Positions 1 through 6,777 of a DNA stretch of 64,000 bases are shown here, piece by piece. The number at the start of each line of letters is the position of its first letter. The stretch's first letter is position 1. The notes beneath the pieces were generated by a model. That model did not search any database. It was not told the origin of the DNA and saw nothing but the letters and a program-made list of their open reading frames with translations. The stretch is from the NCBI GenBank assembly GCA_004375895.1, contig SOJW01000069.1, positions 1 to 64,000 on the forward strand. The letters are read 5' to 3'. The stretch comes from Candidatus Stahliibacteriota bacterium. Lineage in GTDB: Bacteria > Hydrothermota > Tepidihabitantia > B3-TA06. A program made the translations under genes and the position numbers.

Positions 1-382
1 CCGGGGAGAGACAAGACCAGAATCACGAACCCTTAAGGCGTTTCAAGCCCTCCTCAGACGCCCTTTGCCCCTCCGAATGCCCTCTTTAACTTACGTACCT
101 ATGTAGCTTGCCTGCCTCCCCTTTCAATAAAAATCAAGTTTACATAATGAATGTTAGGGGAACTAGGCGTAAGTCGTGAAGGTGCTGGGCTTGTGTATCC
201 CGCGCGCGCGTGGAAGGGTCAAGTCCAAGCTCGACCCGCTCTGGTTTCACAGTATCAAGTACCGTTACTGCGAAGGTTACTTGAGTCAAATGCTGTAAGT
301 CATTGAGCTATCGAATGGTTAAGCAAGTGAACTACTTTTTCTACGCTATATCTTACGCAGTACTGACAGTTAGCGACCCACC
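1..382. other. Left flank without a recognised gene
   Basis: No open frame with a ribosome binding site and no RNA gene was recognised here. It contains a CG alternation around 200-209 and AT-rich stretches. It lies upstream of the first promoter of the small-gene array and may be the end of the integrated element or its attachment region. No direct repeat to the far side (about 6000) was found by eye. Confidence 0.4.
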
Positions 383-410
383 TTGACATAGAGCATTTTT
401 TGACTACAAT
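383..410 (+). promoter_or_regulatory. Sigma70-type promoter of the small-gene array
   Basis: TTGACA (383-388), a 16 nt spacer and TACAAT (405-410). The same promoter with its downstream extension TATAGTAAAC recurs almost unchanged at 5282-5309. It is placed to drive the gene array starting at 495. Confidence 0.7.
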
Positions 411-494
411 TATAGTAAACAAAGACACGGGGTGTGCGTCTTATAGGTAGAAGCCACAAGACAAGCTCATTGGACAACAAAGAAGGAGGCTATC

Positions 495-809
495 ATGGGA
501 CGCAGTGAAGACACTATCAAAGAGCGTGACGAACTCTTTAACAATAAGTGGATCAACCTAGTGGGTGATAGTAAGGGCTTTGAGGGTGACACGGAGAAAG
601 ACAAGGACTTGCTTGTATCTCTGGTAGGTAAGTCAAGCTTTGCTTGGACGGAAGAAGACGAGCTAGTCAAAGAAGCAGACAAGCACGGCTACGGAGTAAA
701 CTTGATTGTCTTTGATAAGGCCGAGTGGAAAGAGAACTATCAAAGAGACAGAGGGATTAGGACTAAGAATAGGACTAGGAATCTTAAACTGCGGCGGAAA
801 GCCGCGTAG
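495..809 (+). CDS. Hypothetical protein, first gene of the element array
   Basis: 104 residues, not recognised. The start at 495 follows AAGGAGG at good spacing. The protein is acidic and hydrophilic in its first 90 residues and strongly basic in its last 20 (several RT/RN pairs ending LRRKAA). The last codons are encoded by the hairpin that forms the leader of the next gene, so the C-terminal tail may be a by-product of that RNA element. It is transcribed from the promoter at 383. There is no membrane segment. Function unknown. Confidence 0.6.
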   Translation: MGRSEDTIKERDELFNNKWINLVGDSKGFEGDTEKDKDLLVSLVGKSSFAWTEEDELVKEADKHGYGVNLIVFDKAEWKENYQRDRGIRTKNRTRNLKLRRKAA

Positions 810-814
810 TGAGG
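787..814 (+). repeat. Leader hairpin repeat, copy 1
   Basis: AACTGC, then stem GCGGC (791-795) with loop GGAAA and GCCGC (801-805, allowing for the shared A), then GAGG. It is the first of four related stem-loops, each immediately before a ribosome binding site in this array. Confidence 0.6.
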
Positions 815-822
815 TTGACATC

Positions 823-1005
823 ATGGAACAGATAATAGCTTCAGCTCTCGCGGCTATAGTTGAGTACGCTCAACTGACTGCGTGGATCTGGGTACAGGGA
901 ATAATACAAATGGATGCAGAAGGGTTGATTAGGTTCGTAGTCTCAGGTACGTTACTAGCTGGTTTTTATGGTTATGTAGCGTATTTGGTATATAAGACAG
1001 ACTAA
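823..1005 (+). CDS. Small membrane protein, 60 aa
   Basis: The ATG at 823 is preferred because GAGG-TTGACATC lies just before it; the frame is open further upstream but overlaps the previous gene. About residues 3-27 are hydrophobic (IIASALAAIVEYAQ onwards) and residues 36-57 form a clear membrane segment ending in VYKTD, so one or two transmembrane helices are likely. The size and two-helix shape resemble phage holins or small conjugation proteins, but no specific family is recognised. Confidence 0.6.
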   Translation: MEQIIASALAAIVEYAQLTAWIWVQGIIQMDAEGLIRFVVSGTLLAGFYGYVAYLVYKTD

Positions 1006-1010
1006 CATTA

Positions 1011-1034
1011 AACTGCGCCGGTAATGGCAAGGAG
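1011..1034 (+). repeat. Leader hairpin repeat, copy 2
   Basis: AACTGC, then stem GCCG (1017-1020), loop GTAA (a GNRA tetraloop) and TGGC, then AAGGAG. This copy is fully intergenic, 6 bp after the stop of the membrane protein. Confidence 0.6.
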
Positions 1035-1039
1035 TAATC

Positions 1040-1264
1040 ATGACATACAAGGAAGCAGAAACGAACGGAATCCGGTTTGTGTTTCAACCAAACACCAAGC
1101 CAGAACAATACGCAAAGGGCTTTCCACACGGACGATATGCCTGGACTGCTTATGATATCGAAACAGGTCAAAAACTAGCAGCAGGCGACGATAAAGAAGC
1201 AGTGTATCATCAAGCCCTAGCAAGGAAAAAACAAAACTGCACCGGTAACGGCGTAAGGAGATAA
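1040..1264 (+). CDS. Hypothetical protein, 74 aa
   Basis: Start at 1040 after AAGGAG at 1029-1034. The protein is small, soluble and rich in charged residues (FQPNTKPEQYAKGFPHG, then a basic tail). Its last ten codons (NCTGNGVRR) are written by hairpin copy 3, the leader of the next gene. No family recognised. Confidence 0.6.
   Translation: MTYKEAETNGIRFVFQPNTKPEQYAKGFPHGRYAWTAYDIETGQKLAAGDDKEAVYHQALARKKQNCTGNGVRR
1235..1260 (+). repeat. Leader hairpin repeat, copy 3
   Basis: AACTGCA, then CCG-GTAA-CGG with a GNRA loop, then CGTAAGGAG. It overlaps the 3' coding end of the preceding gene and supplies the ribosome binding site of the gene at 1269. Confidence 0.6.
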
Positions 1265-1268
1265 CATC

Positions 1269-1511
1269 ATGAAGCGCATGATTTATATCCCTGGTATAGA
1301 TCGCTGGGTAACACTTGGCCAGTATGTCAAGGCGATCAAAAAAGTCAAGTCCATGCCTCTTGATACTATCTGGCCTCATAGTTTAGAGGATTGGACATCG
1401 GCTAGAGGTTCTGATATCTTACGGGAATTCATGAAGGGTATCATGGACAGAATCAATCAGGGTATCCCTTATTCTCAAAGAGGGATACATACCGCACCGG
1501 TAACGGCGTAA
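1269..1511 (+). CDS. Hypothetical protein, 80 aa
   Basis: Start at 1269, 8 nt after AAGGAG. A small basic protein with a mid-region predicted helical (LGQYVKAIKKVKSMPLDTIW). The stop lies inside hairpin copy 4, and the residues HTAPVTA at the C-terminus are encoded by that repeat. Unknown function; probably co-transcribed with its neighbours in the element. Confidence 0.6.
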   Translation: MKRMIYIPGIDRWVTLGQYVKAIKKVKSMPLDTIWPHSLEDWTSARGSDILREFMKGIMDRINQGIPYSQRGIHTAPVTA

Positions 1512-1515
1512 GGAG
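1491..1515 (+). repeat. Leader hairpin repeat, copy 4
   Basis: GCACCGGTAACGGCGTAAGGAG, nearly identical to copy 3 (CCG-GTAA-CGG stem-loop plus AAGGAG). It precedes the start at 1522. Confidence 0.6.
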
Positions 1516-1521
1516 TGCATC

Positions 1522-1788
1522 ATGGGAAGCATTAAAGAATATCAACAGCTTTGCAAGGAGAGACAGGAAATCATCAGCGAGAACCGGTCAAGACGTATGC
1601 GCAAACCTTCCCTGCCTCCATTAGAGGTCCCCCCCGTTCCTATACCTCCGATGGGATACGAGATCTACAGGGATGGGGAATACGAATACTTCGACCGGGA
1701 GGATGATCTGGATGCAGTAATAGAACACGCTGAAGAATGGTTTGGGCATATAGGAAAAATCACCGCCCGCAGAGTTCCCTTAAAGTAA
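1522..1788 (+). CDS. Hypothetical proline-rich acidic protein, 88 aa
   Basis: Start at 1522, 6 nt after AAGGAG. The layout is a basic N-terminus, then a proline block (about residues 28-42, LPPLEVPPVPIPP), then an acidic aromatic stretch (EYEYFDREDDLDAVIEHAEEW). It looks like a short adaptor or linker protein. Not recognised. The hairpin leader is absent before the next gene. Confidence 0.6.
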   Translation: MGSIKEYQQLCKERQEIISENRSRRMRKPSLPPLEVPPVPIPPMGYEIYRDGEYEYFDREDDLDAVIEHAEEWFGHIGKITARRVPLK

Positions 1789-1802
1789 AGGAGTGAAACA
1801 TC

Positions 1803-1955
1803 ATGGCACACACAGTCAAGCACGAAAAAAGGGAACCGGAGGAGAGAGGCTATAGGGTATACGTTGACGGTCGCTGGGTATTCTTAAGCCCTGGGCGTAT
1901 ACACAAGGCAAACAAACCACAAAAACAACGCAAGTTTAAGCTTGTGTTTGCGTGA
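1803..1955 (+). CDS. Hypothetical small basic protein, 50 aa
   Basis: A short open frame beginning MAHTVKHEKREPEERG and ending FKLVFA, with AAAGGAG 9-15 nt upstream of the ATG. It follows the previous gene by 14 nt and ends 8 nt before the next start, which fits a real gene in the same operon. It is very basic in its second half (NKPQKQRKFK) and may bind nucleic acid. No family recognised. Confidence 0.5.
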   Translation: MAHTVKHEKREPEERGYRVYVDGRWVFLSPGRIHKANKPQKQRKFKLVFA

Positions 1956-1963
1956 GGTGAATC

Positions 1964-2704
1964 GTGAAAGCAAATATACAAAAAGCGATTGAGGCATGGC
2001 AAAAGAGAGAACGACTCATCGCAGAACGTGACGCATTCTATGATCAATCCAGAACCAGAGATGAGAAAATCAGAGACCGATACGGAGAGCGTATTCGGCG
2101 ACTAGAACAACAAAAACGTAACGCAACATACGAGTTAGAACGCAGAACCACACAAGCACGAGCAGAACTTACCCTACAGATCGAAAACGAGGAGAGAGCC
2201 ATAAGCGAAGTCCAACGTATCAAAGAAATCCTACAGCTCGCGGAGACCCTAACCGATAAGCCAGCACCTACCTGGGACGATACACAGATCAAAGTACCCT
2301 TTAACGGCGAGGTCATACCTTGGGGCACATTCTATAAGGACCGATATATGCTGATACGGCTTTACGTCTACAAAAACGGCAAACCCAAGAACAAATATAC
2401 GCTTGCCGCTTATGGCGTCACCCTTTTCCCAGCTAGTTCTTGGCAAGGAGACAACCCGTTGATTCTAGCGCCCGACGACTACGTAAAGCTTCACGCATCA
2501 GAGACAGGACTTAGATTTAATGTGGCAACCATCGTAAAGGATGCACCGACGCTAGCAGACTTGGGAATATACTACAACAAGCGTAAGGACAAGATTCTTA
2601 AGGACTTTCTGCAAAAGCACAAGGAGTTGATAGAAGAGATCGAACAGATCATGGAGGGAATACACCTTGGAAGACTTGAAACCATTTACACTCGTTGCGT
2701 GTGA
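1964..2704 (+). CDS. Hypothetical coiled-coil protein, 246 aa
   Basis: A GTG start with GAGGTGA directly before it. Residues 5-95 are a strongly charged heptad-like coiled coil (many R/E pairs, few prolines). Residues 100-210 form a mixed globular part containing VPFNGEVIPWGTFY and LRFNVATIVKDAPTLADLG, and a second short coiled segment follows at the end. It resembles structural or scaffold proteins of mobile elements in shape only. Last gene before the candidate structured RNA. Confidence 0.6.
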   Translation: MKANIQKAIEAWQKRERLIAERDAFYDQSRTRDEKIRDRYGERIRRLEQQKRNATYELERRTTQARAELTLQIENEERAISEVQRIKEILQLAETLTDKPAPTWDDTQIKVPFNGEVIPWGTFYKDRYMLIRLYVYKNGKPKNKYTLAAYGVTLFPASSWQGDNPLILAPDDYVKLHASETGLRFNVATIVKDAPTLADLGIYYNKRKDKILKDFLQKHKELIEEIEQIMEGIHLGRLETIYTRCV

Positions 2705-2744
2705 AGACTAAAGCCCCCGGCCTAGGGAAGTTGACATGATGAAT

Positions 2745-2990
2745 AGGCTGCCGCACGGCGTAGCACACTATCGGACGGGTATCAATCCCGCTGTGTGCGA
2801 GGAGTCAGGCCGTATCGAAACCCGACGACGCCGACGTGACGCTTTTGCGGTCGGTAGCTCGGACAACGAGCGAAAAACGAGGGAAAGCTTGACAGTCAAG
2901 GGTGCATCGAGGTCTATTCATCGTTCGCATAAGGTTAAACCGATGGACGGGGCAAATCTGCAAACTTGCCGGGGACTCCCCCGGTATAAA
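2745..2990 (+). ncRNA. Candidate structured RNA of unknown class
   Basis: About 245 nt packed with inverted repeats. GCACAC/GTGTGC (2763-2768 with 2793-2798) encloses CGGG/CCCG. GCCGAC/GTCGGT (2830-2855) encloses CGC-TTTT-GCG. GCTCG/CGAGC is at 2857-2871, CTTGA/TCAAG at 2888-2900, CATCG/CGATG at 2905-2945, GGCAA/TTGCC at 2951-2970 and CCGGGG/CCCCGG at 2969-2984. The last two share CC and cannot form together, as in a switch placed just before the AGGAGG of the gene at 3007. An open frame (2736-3005) crosses it, but the composition is arginine-rich noise. No match to tmRNA, RNase P or group I/II intron cores is visible. Confidence 0.5.
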
Positions 2991-3006
2991 ATAAAAGGAG
3001 GTTGAC

Positions 3007-3171
3007 ATGAGCAACCAGGAACGGCAACGCATAATAAAAGACTTCACTTGGCCGGACTGGGTGGAGTTGACAGAAAAGGTATACGGATGTTGTACCCGAC
3101 GACACTTTCCGTATACGAAAAAACAAAAACAACAACTCCTAACCAAAGCCCACAAGCTGGGGTTTGTATAA
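3007..3171 (+). CDS. Hypothetical protein, 54 aa
   Basis: Starts MSNQERQRIIKDFTW and ends KAHKLGFV. The start sits in the recurrent AGGAGGTTGACATG context and the stop is 12 nt before the next start. It contains WPDW and CCTRRHFPY, with two adjacent cysteines and a basic glutamine-rich C-terminus. Small, soluble, not recognised. Confidence 0.55.
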   Translation: MSNQERQRIIKDFTWPDWVELTEKVYGCCTRRHFPYTKKQKQQLLTKAHKLGFV

Positions 3172-3183
3172 AAGGAGGTTGAC

Positions 3184-4152
3184 ATGAACCAGATTAAACT
3201 TCTTGGGCTTGACTCTAGCTGTCGAGACACTATTGATAGGGCAGGACTACGGGTAAGCAAGGCAAGACCGGAGCTTTTCTGGATTCCTATCCTTTGGTAT
3301 GGAGTTCCCAAGCTGGCCGCCTACTATAGCCTTAACGAGATGCTTGAGGAAATATCCGTCGGTGAAATCAAGCTCCTGAATACTCGTACCCAAGTCTACT
3401 ATTGCGATGGAGAAAAGTACGATCTCCCCAGAGTACCCCACACCTCTAACCTTACTAAAGAATGCTGTGTTTGCAAGCGACCTCTACCCTGGCGGACGGA
3501 AAGCCACTATCCTGCGGAAACTAAGAAATGCCGGTGGATACGCCATAGACAAGACAACACTACTGAGACCATCCGATTCTACGGCGATGAGAACGTTGTT
3601 ATGTGCCCGGATTGCCGAGCACTGGGGTTGACTGGGCTGTTCGTTTGGCCGGATGGTGTCGAGTTCCCTGCGGCATGGTACGTCGAGCGGATGACACCGC
3701 ATCCAAATGACACTCAACTTGCCGAAATCTATAGGCTTATGCTTCGCATTCACGCGCTGTCGAAGTCACCACGCATCACCCTTGACCATGCCCGGGAAGC
3801 GGTAAGCTATCTGTACTACCGACCTGCACCTACGCGGAGACGAAGCTTGTTCGGGACCGAAGAGGAGAACGGTTCGGGATACTGGATAACAGTAGACCAG
3901 GTTTGGTGTATGCTTGCGTCAAGCCTTGCATCCGCATCATCAACGTTGGAATCAAACGCGATCAGGTACGCACGATTCCTGGAGATTATGAGCGCACACT
4001 TCAAGGCTAAGGAGTGGAAGAAAGTATGCAAGTTAGAGATACCAGCAACCCATGCCTGGTATCATACCTGGAACGTAGTCAAACCAAAGGAGGTTGACAA
4101 ATTGAGGAACTATCGGTTGACAAACCGAGAAGCGGTCAGCCATCAGCCCTAA
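3184..4152 (+). CDS. Hypothetical zinc-knuckle protein, 322 aa
   Basis: Starts in AGGAGGTTGACATG. It has two CxxC pairs, CCVCKRPLPW (about residue 94) and CPDC (about 141), separated by a basic histidine-rich stretch; together they look like one zinc-binding treble-clef or HNH-like fold, though a full HNH motif is not seen. The C-terminal half is helical. Near its 3' end (4086-4104) the DNA repeats the AAAGGAGGTTGACA motif in frame, as if a following small gene had been fused on. Function unknown. Confidence 0.65.
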   Translation: MNQIKLLGLDSSCRDTIDRAGLRVSKARPELFWIPILWYGVPKLAAYYSLNEMLEEISVGEIKLLNTRTQVYYCDGEKYDLPRVPHTSNLTKECCVCKRPLPWRTESHYPAETKKCRWIRHRQDNTTETIRFYGDENVVMCPDCRALGLTGLFVWPDGVEFPAAWYVERMTPHPNDTQLAEIYRLMLRIHALSKSPRITLDHAREAVSYLYYRPAPTRRRSLFGTEEENGSGYWITVDQVWCMLASSLASASSTLESNAIRYARFLEIMSAHFKAKEWKKVCKLEIPATHAWYHTWNVVKPKEVDKLRNYRLTNREAVSHQP

Positions 4153-4168
4153 AATAAAGGAGGTTGAC

Positions 4169-4441
4169 ATGGCGTGCTATAAAAAACTTACCTTCGTTTG
4201 CCAACGATGCGGCAAGGAGTTTGAGGCAGAAACACCGAAGATAATACATACGCTTCCCAAGTTCTGCCCGTCCTGCCTAACCGCCGCAGGCGAACAAGCT
4301 TTGCAAAAAATACGCAAACTCATCAAGGAACTTCAGATAATTTACGTTTGGTGGATTGATCCGGCTACGCCTAAAGACCTCACCTGCAAAGTGTCCATAA
4401 CTATCAACGGATTCTACGGACAGAACAATAAGGAGACTTGA
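4169..4441 (+). CDS. Zinc-ribbon protein, 90 aa
   Basis: Starts in AGGAGGTTGACATG. An N-terminal zinc ribbon with CQRCGKEF (about residue 11) and CPSC (about 32) is followed by a helix (QALQKIRKLIKELQIIY) and a short tail. Such ribbons are common in phage and plasmid DNA-binding or transcription accessory proteins. Its stop TGA is the TGA inside the TTGACATG that starts the recombinase, so the two are translationally coupled. Confidence 0.65.
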   Translation: MACYKKLTFVCQRCGKEFEAETPKIIHTLPKFCPSCLTAAGEQALQKIRKLIKELQIIYVWWIDPATPKDLTCKVSITINGFYGQNNKET

Positions 4442-4442
4442 C

Positions 4443-5285
4443 ATGAAAGACTCTATCCGAATCCCCATCATTGAGCGGTTCCTTGACGTGCTACATGCTC
4501 AGCAGGCATCGCCCCGTACCCTGGAAGCCTATCGCTATGATCTTGAGCTTTTCTGCAAGTTCCTGGGTTCGTATGAGGATAAACCGATGGACGCGGCTCG
4601 AGATGAAATCAGGGCGTTCATAGCCTGGGAGTCAAAAAGACATCATCCTAATACCGTACGCAGGCGGCTTGCAACTATCAAAAGTTTCTACAGGTACTTG
4701 ATGACTGAAGGGCTTATCTCTCAAAATCCTGCACGTTCTGTAATCGCGCCTCGGCATCGTCAATCCTTGCCCCGGTTCCTTACTGAAAGAGAAGTCGAGC
4801 AGATCTTCAATAACCACTTTCAATGTTTCAGAGATCGTATCATCCTTGAACTTCTCTACTGTGAAGGATTACGTATCTCTGAACTCGCCAGGTTGAACAT
4901 GGAGGATATTGATTTCGAGAGGAAAACCATTCGCGTCAATGGCAAAGGAAACAAACAACGGATCGCCTTTCTTGGTGATAGATTAGCGACCTTGCTTAAA
5001 GCCTATGTAGACAAAGCTGCATCCGGGCCACTGGTTCGATCTTCACGGACCGGAAAACGGCTCAGTGTGCGTTACTTGCGGATGATCGTTCAGCACTACG
5101 CGAAGACCAATCCTCATGTCTTCCGTCATAGCTTCGCAACCCACATGCTGGATCGTGGAGCAAACCTGCGTGCGGTGCAGGAACTACTAGGACATGCCTC
5201 GCTCTCCACCACGCAGATTTATACCCACCTCACCACCCGGCGTATCAAAGAATCCTACCGAAAAGCCCACCCTAGAGCAACTTGA
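4443..5285 (+). CDS. Tyrosine recombinase, XerC/XerD type
   Basis: 280 residues, the normal Xer/integrase length. Residues 8-100 are the SAM-like core-binding domain (RTLEAYRYDLELFCKFLG, NTVRRRLATIKSFYRYL). The catalytic domain follows with the whole set: Arg144 (EGLRISEL), Lys168 (NGKGNK), His225 and Arg228 (HVFRHSF), His251 (GHASL) and the nucleophile Tyr260 (TTQIYTH). It cuts and rejoins DNA through a phosphotyrosine link, so it is probably the integrase or resolvase of this element. It lies last in the array, overlapping a repeat of the array promoter at its stop codon. Confidence 0.92.
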   Translation: MKDSIRIPIIERFLDVLHAQQASPRTLEAYRYDLELFCKFLGSYEDKPMDAARDEIRAFIAWESKRHHPNTVRRRLATIKSFYRYLMTEGLISQNPARSVIAPRHRQSLPRFLTEREVEQIFNNHFQCFRDRIILELLYCEGLRISELARLNMEDIDFERKTIRVNGKGNKQRIAFLGDRLATLLKAYVDKAASGPLVRSSRTGKRLSVRYLRMIVQHYAKTNPHVFRHSFATHMLDRGANLRAVQELLGHASLSTTQIYTHLTTRRIKESYRKAHPRAT

Positions 5286-5309
5286 CATGGATAGAATTTT
5301 GACTACAAT
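5282..5309 (+). promoter_or_regulatory. Second copy of the array promoter
   Basis: TTGACA (5282-5287), 16 nt, TACAAT (5304-5309), with the same extension TTTTGACTACAAT...GTAAAC as at 383. Its -35 overlaps the recombinase stop codon. It would drive 5348 and 5420. Confidence 0.65.
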
Positions 5310-5347
5310 CTATGTAAACGTAACCCCCCAAGGCGAAGGAGGAAAAC

Positions 5348-5413
5348 ATGACAAGAAAGCTCACAGCCAACCGCTCACAGCCGTCAGCCGATAGCGGTGA
5401 GCCGTCAGCCTGA
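5348..5413 (+). CDS. Possible 21-aa leader peptide
   Basis: ATG at 5348 after GAAGGAGG, reading MTRKLTANRSQPSADSGEPSA. The DNA contains CCGCT/AGCGG pairing and a repeated CCGTCAGCC. It may be a leader peptide or attenuator for the gene at 5420, or chance. Only the strong ribosome binding site and the promoter support it. Confidence 0.3.
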   Translation: MTRKLTANRSQPSADSGEPSA

Positions 5414-5419
5414 ACAGAC

Positions 5420-5983
5420 ATGCTTTGGGGCCAAGGACGAAAGATAATCACGAATTCAAGAATCGCAATAGGGTTAGATAATATGCTCAGGAATTATCGT
5501 AACCTGAAAACTAACCCATCGCTACGGATGCAGAATTTCCACAAGATCTCCTGGGCACTTTTCGGAGAAGCAATTATCCGAATCGGATACGAATATCTAC
5601 AAACATACAACAAAGAAAAAGGATTGGCAGCCACAGTTGAGCACATTGTATCCTGCGGCCTCAATCCTCGATGGGCAAATCTTCCTCGAACTCGATTTCG
5701 CCATGTTCCGCTCAATATCTATCTGCATGTGACGTTTAGAGAAAAACTTCAACACTACCATCAACACATCAAAGAGATCATGAAAAAAAACGAGATCAAA
5801 CCAGTGTCTTGGGCGTATTTTCTACAAGCGTTGCTGGATATAGGGTTATGGCAAGTGGAAAGTATGCCAACCAAAGACGCCACACACTTGATTCTTATGA
5901 CAGTTGCTCAATTTGAAACAGAAGCTATTGCTGAAATCAAGACGAAATTAGAAGCCGCGTTCAAGGATAGCGCAAGTTCATAA
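5420..5983 (+). CDS. Hypothetical protein with an internal duplication, 187 aa
   Basis: Two copies of a helical unit are visible: about residues 18-62 ending KISWALFGEAIIRIGYEYL, and about 105-150 ending PVSWAYFLQALLDIGLWQV. Shared positions are SWAxFxxAxxxIG. The pattern (basic first part, then a hydrophobic helix pair) recalls duplicated ribbon-helix-helix DNA-binding units, which is inference. The ATG at 5420 lacks a ribosome binding site; the in-frame ATG at 5483, 9 nt after AGGG, may be the true start. Last gene of the element as seen here. Confidence 0.6.
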   Translation: MLWGQGRKIITNSRIAIGLDNMLRNYRNLKTNPSLRMQNFHKISWALFGEAIIRIGYEYLQTYNKEKGLAATVEHIVSCGLNPRWANLPRTRFRHVPLNIYLHVTFREKLQHYHQHIKEIMKKNEIKPVSWAYFLQALLDIGLWQVESMPTKDATHLILMTVAQFETEAIAEIKTKLEAAFKDSASS

Positions 5984-5987
5984 CTTA

Positions 5988-6004
5988 CCCCACTGGGGCT
6001 TTCT
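5988..6004 (+). terminator. Weak terminator-like hairpin
   Basis: CCCC-ACT-GGGG followed by CTTTCTCC, 5 nt after the preceding gene. The stem is short and the T run is interrupted. Confidence 0.3.
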
Positions 6005-6093
6005 CCTTGCCCCTCTCTGCGAATAGAAACCCCAAACCAACTCAATGTAGAAAGTGTGCTGCTGCACGATACTTCCAAGTAGTAATCTTGCTT

Positions 6094-6222
6094 TCAATTC
6101 CACTGTGGTGCGATCTTTCACCCCACGAGTTCACTTCGTGACCTCGCGGGGACCCCGTCGGGTTCCCTGCACGGCTGCGTTAGCAGACGTGTAGGGTTAA
6201 CTCAATTCCACTATGGTGCGAT
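6094..6222. repeat. Two CRISPR-like repeats, no full array
   Basis: TCAATTCCACTGTGGTGCGAT (6094-6114) and the same with one change at 6202-6222. The sequence resembles the core of many type I-B/III repeats (TTTCAATTCC...). They are 108 bp apart, too far for one spacer, and a REP-like hairpin (6121-6151) lies between them. No cas genes are in the window. Possibly a degraded array end. Confidence 0.35.
6121..6151. repeat. CCCCAC/GCGGGG hairpin repeat, copy 1
   Basis: CCCCACGAG (6121-6129) pairs with CTCGCGGGG (6143-6151) with one mismatch and is followed by ACCCCG. The same design recurs at 31276-31306. Dispersed intergenic hairpin. Confidence 0.5.
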
Positions 6223-6248
6223 GGAGGGAGTCACAAGGGAGTTCTCAT

Positions 6249-6479
6249 CTAGAGAGGATTCTTGGGAATCAGGTTTTCCATAAACGTTTGCCCTGCTTCC
6301 TCTAAATTGCTGTCTAAAGAAAAGGTCAGGTTTCGTACCCTAATTTCTCCTATTCTTTCATCCAACGGGGTCTCCAATAGGGTTGGGTATATCAAGATCG
6401 CCTCCTTGCAGCTCTTGGCCTCAGCGTAGGTCCCCACCTGAGAGACATCAGCTTCCTCAGGAGAAGAGGGAGTGGCCAT
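6249..6479 (-). pseudogene. C-terminal remnant of a McrC-like restriction subunit
   Basis: The last 76 residues read DVSQVGTYAEAKSC, AILIYPTLLETPLDE and VRNLTFSLDSNLEEAGQ. This matches the conserved end of McrC, the PD-(D/E)XK nuclease subunit of McrBC systems that cut methylated DNA (DxxQxxxYA, then LIYP, then a beta strand). The N-terminal two thirds and an McrB partner are missing; upstream sequence on this strand is antisense to other fragments. Assignment from motif recall, not alignment. Confidence 0.5.
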
Positions 6480-6753
6480 CCTCTCGTATCTCTTTGAGAA
6501 AGGCCGGATCGGAGTCAGGCCTTCGGAGTATGCGCTTCTGCGGCAGTTCCGCTCCTGGCGCAGGGATCAGGCGGGCCATATCGTCAAGAAAGACGACCAC
6601 TTCCCTGACGCACTCATCGCCGGAGCACAGAAGCTGAAGCAGGTTGGGGTCGGAACCGGCAGTAAGACCGTGGGATATGTGCTCTGCAAGCGCCGGGTAT
6701 TCTCGACCGCCGCCCGCATAGGCCGAAGGATCAGAGAGGCGCTCTTGAGGTAA
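6442..6753 (+). pseudogene. Possible phage terminase large-subunit C-terminal fragment
   Basis: The open frame has no good start. It reads LSYLFEKGRIGVRP, then LLRQFRSWRRDQAGHIVKK and DDHFPDALIAGAQKL, which resembles the end of the RNase-H-like nuclease domain of terminase large subunits (DHxxDAL). It overlaps the McrC remnant on the other strand at 6442-6479, so a recombination junction is likely here. Alternative: a fragment of an unknown ATPase. Confidence 0.35.
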
Positions 6754-6777
6754 AATCAAAAAGGGAAAGGAGAAGGG

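Noticed and set aside
2736-3005. Open reading frame of 89 residues
   Set aside because: Arginine-rich composition without structure, and it coincides with a run of inverted repeats; treated as a structured RNA candidate.
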